Positions 22,675 through 30,857 of a stretch of DNA of 40,594 nt are shown here, in pieces. Every line of letters begins with the position of its first letter. Positions within the stretch are counted from its first letter, which is position 1. The notes under the pieces are model-generated. The model was not told where the DNA came from. It saw only the letters and a list, made by a program, of their open reading frames with translations, and made no database searches. This DNA is from Syntrophobacterales bacterium Delta_02 (GTDB taxonomy: Bacteria; Desulfobacterota; Syntrophorhabdia; Syntrophorhabdales; Syntrophorhabdaceae): assembly GCA_001603955.1 (NCBI GenBank), contig LVAA01000070.1:1-40594 (forward strand), written 5' to 3'. The position numbers and the translations under genes are program-made.

Positions 22675-23612
22675 TCCCCCATCCCTTCAGAGGACTTCAT
22701 GAAGCAGGGGTCCTGGGCATGAACAACCGCAATGCCGAGGTCATCATGGCCCGGAACCCCCGTTCGCTGTTCCCTCTTGTCGATAATAAAGTTGTCACGA
22801 AGGAACTTGCCGCCCGCAGCGATATCCCCACACCCGAACTGTACGGTGTCATAGCGAAACACGGGGATGTCAGGCAATTCGAGTCCATCATCAAGGAGAG
22901 GGACTCCTTCGCCCTCAAGCCTGCCCGGGGCTCGGGGGGCAGCGGGATCATCCTCGTGAAGGAGAAGAGGGAGACCGGCCTTATCACCGAAAGCGACAGG
23001 ACGCTCACCATTCCCTACCTTCGATATCACATAACGGACATCCTTTCCGGTATCTATTCGCTGGAGGGCCAGGATGATCAGGCCATCGTAGAGGCTCTCA
23101 TCCACCCCGACGACGTCTTCGCCGCTGTCACGTACCGGGGAGTACCGGACATCAGGGTCGTCGTCTACCGCGGGGTCCCCATCATGTCCATGGTCCGCCT
23201 GCCCACGGCGGCCTCGGACGGTAAGGCAAACCTTCACGGCGGCGCCATCGGCGCAGGTATAGACCTCAAAAGCGGCCTCACTATCACGGCCGTCCACAGG
23301 TCGGCCATCGTCACCCACCACCCCGATACGGGAGATCCTGTGAGCGGAATAGAGGTACCCCACTGGGAGAAGATACTCCTCATGGCGGCACGTTCCCTGG
23401 AAATGACGGGGCTTGGCTACATAGGGGCGGATATGGTCATCGACCGCGACAGGGGCCCGCTATTGCTGGAACTCAACGCCCGTCCCGGTCTCGCCATCCA
23501 GATGGCCAACAGGGCCGGCCTCTTAAAACGCATCAGGAAGGTGGACGAGGCCCCCGAAGACACCTTCACCACTCCGGAAAAAAGGGTGGAGTGGGCGAGG
23601 AAAAACCTCTAA
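22671..23612 (+). CDS. ATP-grasp alpha-L-glutamate ligase-like protein (RimK type)
   Basis: A 313-residue ATP-grasp enzyme of the alpha-L-glutamate ligase-like family, expected to form an amide bond between an amino acid (often glutamate) and an acceptor carboxylate with ATP. The opening IPHPFRGLHEAGVLGMNNRN is typical. The nucleotide-binding segment is FALKPARGSGGSGIILV (~83-99), and the metal-binding end reads LLELNARPGLAIQMANRAGL (~264-283) with the Glu and Asn ligands. The acceptor is unknown; the membrane and periplasmic partners suggest a small peptide or envelope compound. The ATG at 22671 overlaps the upstream TGA. The TAA stop is the first codon of the left arm of the palindromic element at 23610. 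Confidence 0.88.
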   Translation: MIPHPFRGLHEAGVLGMNNRNAEVIMARNPRSLFPLVDNKVVTKELAARSDIPTPELYGVIAKHGDVRQFESIIKERDSFALKPARGSGGSGIILVKEKRETGLITESDRTLTIPYLRYHITDILSGIYSLEGQDDQAIVEALIHPDDVFAAVTYRGVPDIRVVVYRGVPIMSMVRLPTAASDGKANLHGGAIGAGIDLKSGLTITAVHRSAIVTHHPDTGDPVSGIEVPHWEKILLMAARSLEMTGLGYIGADMVIDRDRGPLLLELNARPGLAIQMANRAGLLKRIRKVDEAPEDTFTTPEKRVEWARKNL

Positions 23613-23742
23613 AACCGTTTTAAGTGTTAAGTTTTAGGTTTTAAGTTAAAGACAAGAAGAACGCAGCTTTGCCGGGCGTGGTTCCGGAGTGCTCCGCCCG
23701 AATGTTTCCTAGCCTTTTACCTAAAACCTAAAACCGTCTTTA
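23610..23742. repeat. Convergent-gene palindromic element, AGGTTTT type
   Basis: The space between the ATP-grasp gene and the isochorismatase-like gene is filled by an imperfect inverted repeat made of AGGTTTT units. The left arm (23610-~23652) starts at the TAA stop of the ATP-grasp gene. The right arm (~23711-23742, read on minus as TAAAGACGGTTTTAGG) starts right after the TGA stop of the converging gene. The loop has a perfect CGGGCG/CGCCCG stem (23673-23678 with 23695-23700). It is the same family as the element at 6474-6763, with T in place of C in the unit. Confidence 0.8.
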
Positions 23743-24387
23743 TCATTTAAAGTTTATCATGTCCGTCCTCGTTACCGTCGTCTGCGTGGAGACTCTCGGG
23801 GCGTTGAGGAGGTGCCAGACGGTGTACTGTTCGGCGTAGAGGTCCTCCGCCGAAAGGCCGTCAACAGGCAGGATGACCTTGAGGCCACGAAATGCCGCTC
23901 CGCTCGCGGTGTTCAGCACCGCCCCGTGGGCGGCAGTGCCCGTGACGATAACGGTCGTGATACCCCGTTCCTTCAATACCTTCTCCAGGTCTGTTCCCAG
24001 GAACTTGTCCGGGCCGGACGTGACCGAAGGTTCACCGGGCCTTGCCGCAAGCGCGGGTGCGACATCGCCGATGGACGAACCAACCGTCAGGCTGTACACG
24101 ATGGCGACCTTGCTCCCGCGGGCCCTTTCCGCCAGTTTGGCCACGGCAGGGACCGATGCTATGCACCGGGGGCGTCTTTCGTTGTTGCAGACCTGTTTGT
24201 TGAAATCAAGCAGAAGGAGCGCCGTCGTGGCGCTGTCGAGGGTCACGGTCCTGGGGGCTGGGGGAGCAGGGGTTTTCACGTCCTTCCATTCATCTATGAC
24301 TGTCCCGCTCATTGCCGTCCCGCTGACGGCGATGTACACCGCACACAACAAAGATACGACCGACCAGCAGGGTCTGTTGCTTTTCAT
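23743..24387 (-). CDS. Secreted isochorismatase-fold hydrolase lacking the catalytic cysteine
   Basis: About 214 residues from the ATG at 24387, which has a good GGAGG ribosome-binding site and opens a signal peptide (MKSNRPC, hydrophobic core to ~25). The mature part is an isochorismatase-like domain: TALLLLDFNKQVC (~58-70, first Asp), then VIVTGTAAHGAVLNTASGA (~154-172). In cysteine hydrolases of the fold this stretch reads GxxxxxCV; here the Cys position is Ala within GTAAHGAV, closer to the isochorismatase branch (EntB/PhzD, GVYAHxG). Amidase activity by a Cys nucleophile is therefore unlikely. An exported member without the Cys is unusual. It lies 28 bp downstream of sucD and is probably cotranscribed with it, but has no evident metabolic link. 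Confidence 0.82.
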   Translation of the reverse strand: MKSNRPCWSVVSLLCAVYIAVSGTAMSGTVIDEWKDVKTPAPPAPRTVTLDSATTALLLLDFNKQVCNNERRPRCIASVPAVAKLAERARGSKVAIVYSLTVGSSIGDVAPALAARPGEPSVTSGPDKFLGTDLEKVLKERGITTVIVTGTAAHGAVLNTASGAAFRGLKVILPVDGLSAEDLYAEQYTVWHLLNAPRVSTQTTVTRTDMINFK

Positions 24388-24415
24388 GGCACCCTCCGGG
24401 GTTCTTCGACTCATG

Positions 24416-25297
24416 TCACTTCCTTCCGCCGGGCAGGATACCGGAAAGGGTATCACCGACACGGGCCGGATCCTTTACCACGGTGATCCCTGCCCTCTCG
24501 AGGGCATCTATCTTCTGTGCCGCCGTCCCCGCACCGCCGGATATGATGGCCCCGGCGTGTCCCATCCGTCTGCCCGGCGGAGCCGTGATCCCGGCGATGA
24601 AAGCGACGACAGGCTTTGTCATATACCTGCGGAAATACTCCGCCGCATCCTCCTCCGCCGTACCTCCGATCTCCCCTATGATCACGACCGCGTCAGTTCC
24701 GTCATCATCCTGGAACATCTCGAGGATGTCCACGAAGTTGAGACCTATGACAGGATCGCCTCCGATACCAACGCATGTCGATTGGCCGATCCCCTTCTTC
24801 GTTAGCTGATCGACCACTTCATAGGTCAGGGTGCCGCTGCGGGATGCTATACCGACCCTTCCGCGCAGATGTATGTATCCCGCCATGACCCCTATCTTGC
24901 AGCTCCCCGGACTTATCACCCCCGGGGTATTCGGGCCTATGAGGCGTATGGCCCTCTCTTTCATGTACTGCCTGACGGCGATCATGTCAAGTGTCGGTAT
25001 GCCCTCCGTCAGGCACACCACCGTTTCTATCCCCGCTTCAATCGCCTCCATGACGGCATCCCCGGCAAACCGGGGAGGTACGAAGATCGCGGAGGCGTTC
25101 GCGCCCGTCGCCTCAACGGCATCCCGGACGGTATTGAAAACGGGGACACCATCGAAGGACTGGCCGGCCTTCCCCGGCGTCACCCCCGCCTCGACCCTGG
25201 TCCCGTACGCAACCATCTGTGCCGTGTGAAAAGTACCTTCCCTACCGGTGATGCCCTGGACGATGACCTTGGTGCTGGTGTCGATCAGTATGCTCAT
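24416..25297 (-). CDS. sucD: Succinyl-CoA ligase alpha subunit
   Basis: A 293-residue alpha subunit of succinyl-CoA synthetase, which converts succinyl-CoA, ADP (or GDP) and phosphate to succinate, CoA and the triphosphate. The CoA-binding Rossmann part carries [16 protein letters not shown] (~13-28). [12 protein letters not shown] and SRSGTLTYE are family motifs. The phospho-histidine is in [17 protein letters not shown] (~245-261). Unlike the normal arrangement, it is separated from sucC by 171 bp occupied by a TAGGAC repeat array. It is followed closely by the isochorismatase-fold gene. Confidence 0.95.
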   Translation of the reverse strand: MSILIDTSTKVIVQGITGREGTFHTAQMVAYGTRVEAGVTPGKAGQSFDGVPVFNTVRDAVEATGANASAIFVPPRFAGDAVMEAIEAGIETVVCLTEGIPTLDMIAVRQYMKERAIRLIGPNTPGVISPGSCKIGVMAGYIHLRGRVGIASRSGTLTYEVVDQLTKKGIGQSTCVGIGGDPVIGLNFVDILEMFQDDDGTDAVVIIGEIGGTAEEDAAEYFRRYMTKPVVAFIAGITAPPGRRMGHAGAIISGGAGTAAQKIDALERAGITVVKDPARVGDTLSGILPGGRK

Positions 25298-25318
25298 GGG
25301 AAAACCTTTTTAGAAAGA

Positions 25319-25496
25319 GAATAGGACCTTATAGGAGGGATAAGACCTATTGGACCTACAGGACATATAGGACACTTTATAGGACCTGTAAGTCTTGTCC
25401 TTTGTCCTATTCGTCCTATCGCGTCCTATTGGTCTTATATGTCCTATATGTCCCATCTCCTATTCGTCCTATTCTCCTATTCGTCCTATTCTCCTT
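25319..25496. repeat. TAGGAC palindromic array between sucC and sucD
   Basis: The left arm (25319-25388) is a run of GGAC/AGGACCTATAGG-type units. The right arm (25392-25496) is their reverse complement (GTCCTATTCGTCCTAT and similar). It is the same family as the array at 8747-8926. The right arm runs 28 bp into the sucC coding region, so the last eight or so codons (protein tail RRIGRIGE) and the stop codon of SucC are repeat sequence. An RNA hairpin here, inside an operon, could separate or tune the levels of the two subunits. Confidence 0.88.
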
Positions 25497-26650
25497 ACTG
25501 TCTCCCCCACCTTTTGCGCCGCATCGGCCAGGTCTGAGGCTACGGTGAAGGCCAGGCCCGATCCGGCGAGTATTCTCCTGCCCTCTTCCACGTTCGTTCC
25601 TTCGAGCCGGACAACGATGGGTATGCCTATCACGAGCTCACGGGCCGCTTCGACGACCCCCCGCGCCAGGGTATCGCACCGGAGTATGCCGCCGAAGATG
25701 TTGATGAACATCATCTTCACGTCCTTGTCAAAGAGAAGGATCCTCATGGCCTCCCGCACCATCTCCGACGTTGCCCCGCCGCCGACATCGAGGAAGTTGG
25801 CCGGCTCTGCGCCGGCAAGCTTGATGAGGTCCATCGTCGCCATGGCAAGACCGGCCCCGTTGACCATGCAACCCACATTCCCCTTGAGCTTTATGTAGTT
25901 GAGGTTGTGTTTTGCGGCCTCCACCTCGAGAGGGTCCTCCTGGCTAACGTCCCTGAGGCCCGCGATGTCGGGGTGGCGGAAGAGAGCGTTGTCGTCTGCG
26001 ACGATCTTTGCGTCGAGGGCCACGATGTCCCCGTCCTCCGTCACAACGAGAGGATTGATCTCGGCGAGAGAAAGATCCTTCTCGATAAAGAGCCTGTAGA
26101 GCCCTATCGCGGACGCCATCACCGGCCGGGAAAGGGATTCGTCGAGGCCGAACCCGTAGAAGACCCTCTTCGCCTGGAAGGGTCGAAGCCCGACGGAAGG
26201 ATCGACGACCTCGGTGATCACCCGGTCCGGTCTTTCCCGGGCAAGCTTCTCTATCTCCACGCCCCCTTCGGCGCTCGCCAGTAACACGGGGCAGGCCCTG
26301 CGCCTGTCGATGACGACGCCGATGTAGATCTCCTTCACGACGTTGACCGATTCTTCGACAAGGAGCGTCCGGACCGGTTTGCCCTTTTCGCCGGTCTGCG
26401 CGGTAACAAGGGCCTTGCCCAGCATTCCCCGCGCGGTGCGGCCGATGTCGGCAATGCCCTCCACGACCTTTATGCCGCCCGCCTTTCCCCGTCCGCCCGC
26501 GTGGATTTGTGCCTTGAGGACGAACGGCCCCTCTCCGAGCTGCCTCGCCGCATTCAAGGCCTCTTCGTCTGTCCTCGCTATCCGGCCCCGGGGAATGGGA
26601 ACGCCGTACTCCGCGAGAAGCTTTTTGGCCTGAAACTCATGTATCTTCAT
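25469..26650 (-). CDS. sucC: Succinyl-CoA ligase beta subunit
   Basis: A 393-residue ATP-grasp-type beta subunit that binds the nucleotide and pairs with SucD. The opening MKIHEFQAKKLLAEYGVPIP, the segment VLKAQIHAGGRGKAGGIKVV (~45-64), INPLVVTEDGDIVALDAK (~197-214) and MVNGAGLAMATMDLIKLAG with NFLDVGGGAT (~262-295) are all standard. I take the ATG at 26650; the frame can extend two codons to a TTG. The start overlaps the korC stop by 14 bp. The C-terminal tail (RRIGRIGE) is encoded by the adjoining TAGGAC repeat and differs from what would be expected of a conserved end. Coupled to KorDABC, the enzyme links 2-oxoglutarate oxidation to nucleotide phosphorylation, or works in reverse for biosynthesis. 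Confidence 0.95.
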   Translation of the reverse strand: MKIHEFQAKKLLAEYGVPIPRGRIARTDEEALNAARQLGEGPFVLKAQIHAGGRGKAGGIKVVEGIADIGRTARGMLGKALVTAQTGEKGKPVRTLLVEESVNVVKEIYIGVVIDRRRACPVLLASAEGGVEIEKLARERPDRVITEVVDPSVGLRPFQAKRVFYGFGLDESLSRPVMASAIGLYRLFIEKDLSLAEINPLVVTEDGDIVALDAKIVADDNALFRHPDIAGLRDVSQEDPLEVEAAKHNLNYIKLKGNVGCMVNGAGLAMATMDLIKLAGAEPANFLDVGGGATSEMVREAMRILLFDKDVKMMFINIFGGILRCDTLARGVVEAARELVIGIPIVVRLEGTNVEEGRRILAGSGLAFTVASDLADAAQKVGETVRRIGRIGE

Positions 26651-27224
26651 CGACAAGCTCTGAGATCGTCTCGGGAAAGCGCGCCCTTTTCGTCTTCCGG
26701 GCCGCCTTCATCCCGGCCTGAAGCGCCTCGCGGTTGAGTTTCTCCGTCCCCCCGGGCACGCGGCCAAGGACTGCGCTTTCGACACCCCTGGCAGAGACCA
26801 TGGGGGTGAGCACCGCCAGTGCCCCCAGTGCGACGATATTGGCCACCATCTCCCTTTTCAACTCCTCCCGCGCTATGCCTGTGAAGGGTATCCGGTAGGC
26901 CCTTGAGAAGGGCACCTGCCTGACCAGGGTAGAATCGACGACAAGGATCCCGTCGGGCTTGAGGTCCATGTAGTACTCATCGCAGGACCTCTGGTTCATG
27001 GCAACGAGGAGGTCAAGCTGGAGCGCCTTTGGGTAATCGATCTCACTGTCGCTGACGACAACCTCGGCCTTGCTCGAGCCGCCGCGCGCTTCGGGGCCGT
27101 AGCTCTGCGTCTGCGCCACGAACCTGCCGTCATAGATGCCTATGGCCTCTGCGAGGATGATGCCCATGAGGATGATCCCCTGCCCTCCGGAACCGCTGAG
27201 CCTGATGTCGTACCGAAAGGCCAT
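26637..27224 (-). CDS. korC: 2-oxoacid:ferredoxin oxidoreductase gamma subunit
   Basis: A 195-residue gamma subunit. The family opening is RLSGSGGQGIILMGIILAEAIG (residues ~8-29; first 20 are the diagnostic part), and QSYGPEARGGSSKAEVVVSD (~40-59) is the second signature. The gamma subunit contributes to CoA binding in the multi-subunit enzyme. It begins 1 bp after korB and overlaps sucC, which argues for 2-oxoglutarate as substrate, because the product succinyl-CoA is used by the next enzyme. Other branched 2-oxoacids cannot be excluded by sequence alone. Confidence 0.93.
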   Translation of the reverse strand: MAFRYDIRLSGSGGQGIILMGIILAEAIGIYDGRFVAQTQSYGPEARGGSSKAEVVVSDSEIDYPKALQLDLLVAMNQRSCDEYYMDLKPDGILVVDSTLVRQVPFSRAYRIPFTGIAREELKREMVANIVALGALAVLTPMVSARGVESAVLGRVPGGTEKLNREALQAGMKAARKTKRARFPETISELVDEDT

Positions 27225-27225
27225 G

Positions 27226-28062
27226 CTATTTCACCTCCACGCCTTTCGACCATCTCCGTACCTTCTCATACTCATCCTGGTACGGGGGCAGGTCCCTGTC
27301 GACGAGGACACCTATCCTGAACTTGTCCTTCAGGTCTTCCTCCTTCATCTGCGCAGCCTTTTCCATCGTCACCGCATGGTCCCTCTGCCATTCCATCATC
27401 TCCACGGCGCTTCCCATCCGGTTCATTCGCCCGTACTGCGTATGACAGTGGGATATGACCTCCACAACGGAAAATCCCACCTTCTGGAAGGCCTTTTCCA
27501 TGAGGTTATCGAGGAGCCTGGCGTGGTAGACGGTTCCCCGGCCGACAAAAACGGCCCCCGCCGTCACGGCAAGCTCGGATATCCTGAAGGAATGCTCCAC
27601 GTTGGAATAGACGCTTGTCGCCGTCTTCATCCCGTAGGGCGTTGTCGGGGAATACTGCCCTCCCGTCATGCCGTACACGCTGTTGTTGACGATGATCGCG
27701 GTGAGGTCAATGTTGCGGCGGGCCGCATGGATGAAATGGTTGCCGCCAATGGCCACCGCGTCGCCGTCGCCCATCACGACGATCACCTTGAGACGGGGCT
27801 TTGCCAGTTTTATCCCCGTGGCAAACGTAAGGGCCCTCCCGTGGGTGGTATGGAGGGTGTTGAAGTCCACGTACACGGGGAGCCTGCCGGTGCATCCGAT
27901 ACCCGACACCAGAACGATCTCGTCCTTTTCGTACCCCCTGTGGTCGATGGCCCTGATAAGGGCGCCCAGCATGATGCCTATACCGCAGCCGGGACACCAT
28001 ACGTGGGGAAACTTCTTGTCATGGCGCAGATAGTGATGGATCAGCTTGGTGATGTCGCTCAT
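27226..28062 (-). CDS. korB: 2-oxoacid:ferredoxin oxidoreductase beta subunit
   Basis: A 278-residue beta subunit that carries thiamine diphosphate. Motifs are HVWCPGCGIGIMLGAL (~20-35, iron-sulfur/ThDP contact) and the ThDP-Mg motif VMGDGDAVAIGGNHFIHAARRN (GDG...N, ~95-116). A downstream VNNSVYGMTGGQ stretch is also standard. I set the start at the ATG at 28062 (MSDITKLIHHYLRHDKKFPH), which overlaps the korA stop by ATGA. A longer open frame extends upstream but only over antisense of korA. Confidence 0.94.
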   Translation of the reverse strand: MSDITKLIHHYLRHDKKFPHVWCPGCGIGIMLGALIRAIDHRGYEKDEIVLVSGIGCTGRLPVYVDFNTLHTTHGRALTFATGIKLAKPRLKVIVVMGDGDAVAIGGNHFIHAARRNIDLTAIIVNNSVYGMTGGQYSPTTPYGMKTATSVYSNVEHSFRISELAVTAGAVFVGRGTVYHARLLDNLMEKAFQKVGFSVVEVISHCHTQYGRMNRMGSAVEMMEWQRDHAVTMEKAAQMKEEDLKDKFRIGVLVDRDLPPYQDEYEKVRRWSKGVEVK

Positions 28063-29204
28063 CAGAGCACCTCCTTGATCCGGGCCATTATCTCCTGCGG
28101 GGTTATGATGGTGCCGTCCACCCTGTTGATGGTAAAAACCTTCGCCTCGCCCTTGTTCACCCGCTTCACTTCCCGTGAGATCTGCCCCATGTTCATCTCC
28201 GGCACGATGACCACCTTCGCCTGCCTGAGCACCTTCTCCACGTCGGTCCTCATGAACGGCCATATCGTGTTCAGCTTGAGCATCCCCGCCTTTATCCCCT
28301 TTTCCCGATAATCCAGGACGGCACGCCTGGCCGAGCGGGCAACACACCCGTAGGCGACGATGGCAACGTCGGCATCGTCGATATGGAAATGCTCGCCTAT
28401 CTGCAGTTCCGCGAAATTCTGGCTTACCTTTCTGAAAAGCCTGCGCATGAAGGGATCGACCTCCTCGGGCCGGGATGTGGGAAACCCCCGCACATCGTGA
28501 GTAAGCCCCGTCACGTGGTAGCGATAACCCTCCCCGAAATCCGCCATCGCCGGTACCCCCCGGGGAGTATCCTCGTAAGGGATATACCATTCCGGCGGCA
28601 TCGTGGGTCTCACCCTGTTGAATATCTCGATATCCTCCTCGTCGGAGATGGTGATCTTCTCGCGCATGTGGGCCACGACCTCATCGATCAGGAGGATGAC
28701 GGGTATCCTGTACTTCTCCGAGTAGTTGAAGGCCCTGATGGTGAGGTCGAAGCACTCGCGGACCGTAGACGGGCACAGGACAATGATGGGGTGGTCTCCG
28801 TGCGTCCCCCAGCGGGCCTGCATGACGTCGCTCTGCGACGGGGACGTGGGGAGACCTGTGCTCGGCCCGCCCCGCATCGCGTTCACCACGACACAGGGCA
28901 CCTCGGCGATGATGGCAAACCCGAGGTTCTCCTGCATGAGGGAAAAACCGGGGCCGCTTGTTGCCGTCATCGATTTCACACCTGCGAGCGAGGCGCCGAT
29001 CACTGCTCCCAGGCTCGCGATCTCATCCTCCATCTGGATGAATGTGCCGTCTACCTGCGGCAGCCTGACGGAAAGCTGCTCCGCGATCTCCGTCGCCGGC
29101 GTTATGGGATAACCGGCGAAGAACCGGCATCCGGCGCGGAGGGCTCCCTCGACAACGGCCTCATTCCCCTGGAGCAACCGTTCCTTCAGGGGCTTCTTCT
29201 TCAA
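28062..29204 (-). CDS. korA: 2-oxoacid:ferredoxin oxidoreductase alpha subunit
   Basis: A 380-residue alpha subunit, the pyrimidine-binding and substrate-binding part. The opening LLQGNEAVVEGALRAGCRFF and GYPITPATEIAE (~35-46) are the family signature, and SGPGFSLMQE (~83-92) follows. The start is a TTG at 29204, inside korD (44-bp overlap). No ATG or GTG gives the conserved opening, so the rare start codon seems real. The order D-A-B-C is the classical kor arrangement. With ferredoxin as acceptor the enzyme oxidises 2-oxoglutarate to succinyl-CoA, or runs reductively if ferredoxin is reduced elsewhere. Confidence 0.93.
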   Translation of the reverse strand: MKKKPLKERLLQGNEAVVEGALRAGCRFFAGYPITPATEIAEQLSVRLPQVDGTFIQMEDEIASLGAVIGASLAGVKSMTATSGPGFSLMQENLGFAIIAEVPCVVVNAMRGGPSTGLPTSPSQSDVMQARWGTHGDHPIIVLCPSTVRECFDLTIRAFNYSEKYRIPVILLIDEVVAHMREKITISDEEDIEIFNRVRPTMPPEWYIPYEDTPRGVPAMADFGEGYRYHVTGLTHDVRGFPTSRPEEVDPFMRRLFRKVSQNFAELQIGEHFHIDDADVAIVAYGCVARSARRAVLDYREKGIKAGMLKLNTIWPFMRTDVEKVLRQAKVVIVPEMNMGQISREVKRVNKGEAKVFTINRVDGTIITPQEIMARIKEVL

Positions 29205-29448
29205 AGGACTCCCTCACCCTTCTGGCTTCGTCTTTGTTCTGCTGTACCGTGATGGCAAAATCAGGACACCGTATCTCGCACCAACCGCAGTTGATGCACT
29301 TGTCCGGGTGTTTGACATAGGGATACCCTGCCTCGTCACGGGCCAGAGATCCGGTGGGACAAAAGGCGACGCAGATACCGCACGCCTTGCACCAGGCTTT
29401 GTAGATATCGACTTTTGGAGTTGCTTTTTTCCTGCGCGATTCAGCCAT
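29161..29448 (-). CDS. korD: Ferredoxin-like delta subunit of 2-oxoacid oxidoreductase
   Basis: A 95-residue protein with two [4Fe-4S] motifs: CKACGICVAFCP (~18-29) and CINCGWCEIRCP (~51-62). It passes electrons from the ThDP site to free ferredoxin. I set the start at the ATG at 29448 (MAESRRKK), because upstream codons of the longer frame run through the promoter. No clear ribosome-binding site is present, and the predicted leader is only ~11 nt. It is the first gene of korDABC-sucCD. Confidence 0.92.
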   Translation of the reverse strand: MAESRRKKATPKVDIYKAWCKACGICVAFCPTGSLARDEAGYPYVKHPDKCINCGWCEIRCPDFAITVQQNKDEARRVRESFEEEAPEGTVAPGE

Positions 29449-29466
29449 TAGCAAAGTGACAATTAC

Positions 29467-29495
29467 ACAGTAAAATGAACCCGTATTCTTGTCAA
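29467..29495 (-). promoter_or_regulatory. Promoter of the korDABC-sucCD operon
   Basis: On the minus strand, a perfect TTGACA (29495-29490) is followed after 17 bp by TACTGT (29472-29467). Transcription should begin near 29459, giving a leader of about 11 nt. Just upstream, at about 29500-29531, a GC-rich hairpin (CCGGGCGGG with CCCCCCCGG) could end the preceding transcript, although no T-tract follows it. Confidence 0.6.
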
Positions 29496-29553
29496 GCACT
29501 TTCCGGGGGGGGAAGATGCCCGCCCGGCAGGAGGACACGCGCACCTTCCCCGC

Positions 29554-30792
29554 TTATCTCATGTTGGCGGGAACCACGAAGTTCATCCCGGAGTTCTTGA
29601 TGGCTTCCTTGTAATGTCTGAAGGCGGATTCGATCTCTCCCTTGAGTCCCGGAGGCAAGGCTGCGCCCTTCAGGTATTCCTTGTTGAGATCGGCCAGCAC
29701 GAGGTTGAGGCAATACGCCGTGGCGACGGCAAGATCATCGGCACCAATGGTATCGTCAACACGTATCCTGCCCGAATCGTACTCGAACTGACCTTCGAAG
29801 GGATCAAGGAAGTGGAACAGGTCCGATGCATCGACACAGACCCGCCTGAAAACCCTCTGGAATTCTCCTTTCTTCGCTATGTGGTCGATGAAAGACTCTA
29901 TCTTGGACAACACCCTCTGAAGGGCTGACACGAATTCCTTACGCCCGTTCGTCGAGAGGTCATCCGCGCCAGGAACCCGCGCTGCGGCATCCACCGGCGC
30001 CGGTGCGGGAGGTTCCTCCGCCGCTTTCGTCTGCTCCTCCGGGGGGACCGGTTCCGTCGGGGTCTTTGCCTCCGTCTCCGGTTCCACGACCGGTTCAGCG
30101 GCCTGTTTCGGTTCCTTCCTCGGGCGTGCCTGCGGGGCCGGAGCCTTCCGTGCGGGTCCGTCTGTACCGTGAGGATCCCGCCTCGCCACCTCCGTAATAC
30201 CGGAGGTGCGGTAAACGTTAAACACGGCGCCGTTCCTCACGGCATTATCGAGGACCGATGGGATCGCTTCGCCTTCAAAGAGGGTTGTCTGGCCCGACTC
30301 TGAAAGGACCTGCAGGGCTACGGGGTCTCCGTTCCTCAGAGAAAGGGTCCCGATGCGTTTGCCATCCTTGCCGGATATCTCGATATAACCCGTGTGTTTG
30401 TCTTCGCCCAGCTTGTTGACGAACTGCTCCATGCGTATAAAGTCGGTGCTCAGGTCTTTGAAGACAAGCTCCGACCTGAGAGAACCCGTGGCGATCTCGA
30501 CCTGCGCCACCGTGAGTTCATGCACGTGGAGAAGCCCCCCGGGTTGTCTCGCCAGGGCAAAAAGTTCAGGCACCGCGTTGTCTCCCGTCATTCCCGGCGG
30601 GTCTGAATCGACACCCATCACGGCGTCTATCATCTGGCCCCGCGCAATGAAGAACACCCCTTTATTGTCACCCCCCTCTATCTCCACGACTCCCGAAAAA
30701 CCATTGCCCGCAAGGGCCGACAGCAGCTGAGGAACATCCGTGTACTCCGCGGAAAGGTTCTGATGGATCGTTTTTCCCTGTGGATATATCAT
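29554..30792 (-). CDS. DUF4388-like two-repeat protein with a C-terminal helical domain
   Basis: A 412-residue soluble protein that I do not recognise at the family-function level. The N-terminal part resembles DUF4388: LLSALAGNGFSGVVEIEGGD then GVFFIARGQMIDAVMG (~23-60). A second, similar unit occurs later (LGEDKHTGYIEISGKDGKRIGTLSLRNGDPVAL ~130-162, only partly conserved). A Pro/Glu/Ala-rich linker (~215-280) joins a mainly helical C-terminal domain (~285-410; FVSALQRVLSKIESFIDHIAK, GLKGEIESAFRHYKEAI). DUF4388 proteins are common in delta-proteobacterial signalling loci, but no molecular role is established. It is the last gene of a four-gene minus-strand cluster. AGAGG precedes the ATG. 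Confidence 0.7.
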   Translation of the reverse strand: MIYPQGKTIHQNLSAEYTDVPQLLSALAGNGFSGVVEIEGGDNKGVFFIARGQMIDAVMGVDSDPPGMTGDNAVPELFALARQPGGLLHVHELTVAQVEIATGSLRSELVFKDLSTDFIRMEQFVNKLGEDKHTGYIEISGKDGKRIGTLSLRNGDPVALQVLSESGQTTLFEGEAIPSVLDNAVRNGAVFNVYRTSGITEVARRDPHGTDGPARKAPAPQARPRKEPKQAAEPVVEPETEAKTPTEPVPPEEQTKAAEEPPAPAPVDAAARVPGADDLSTNGRKEFVSALQRVLSKIESFIDHIAKKGEFQRVFRRVCVDASDLFHFLDPFEGQFEYDSGRIRVDDTIGADDLAVATAYCLNLVLADLNKEYLKGAALPPGLKGEIESAFRHYKEAIKNSGMNFVVPANMR

Positions 30793-30857
30793 GTCGACCT
30801 CTATTCTTTCGTTTGGCCGCCGACCCCACTTGTATCGGGGCCGACGGCCGTTCCCTG

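Noticed and set aside
28063..28590. N-terminal extension of KorB
   Set aside because: It lies wholly over korA and is Arg/Gly-rich; the ATG at 28062 gives the standard beta-subunit opening.
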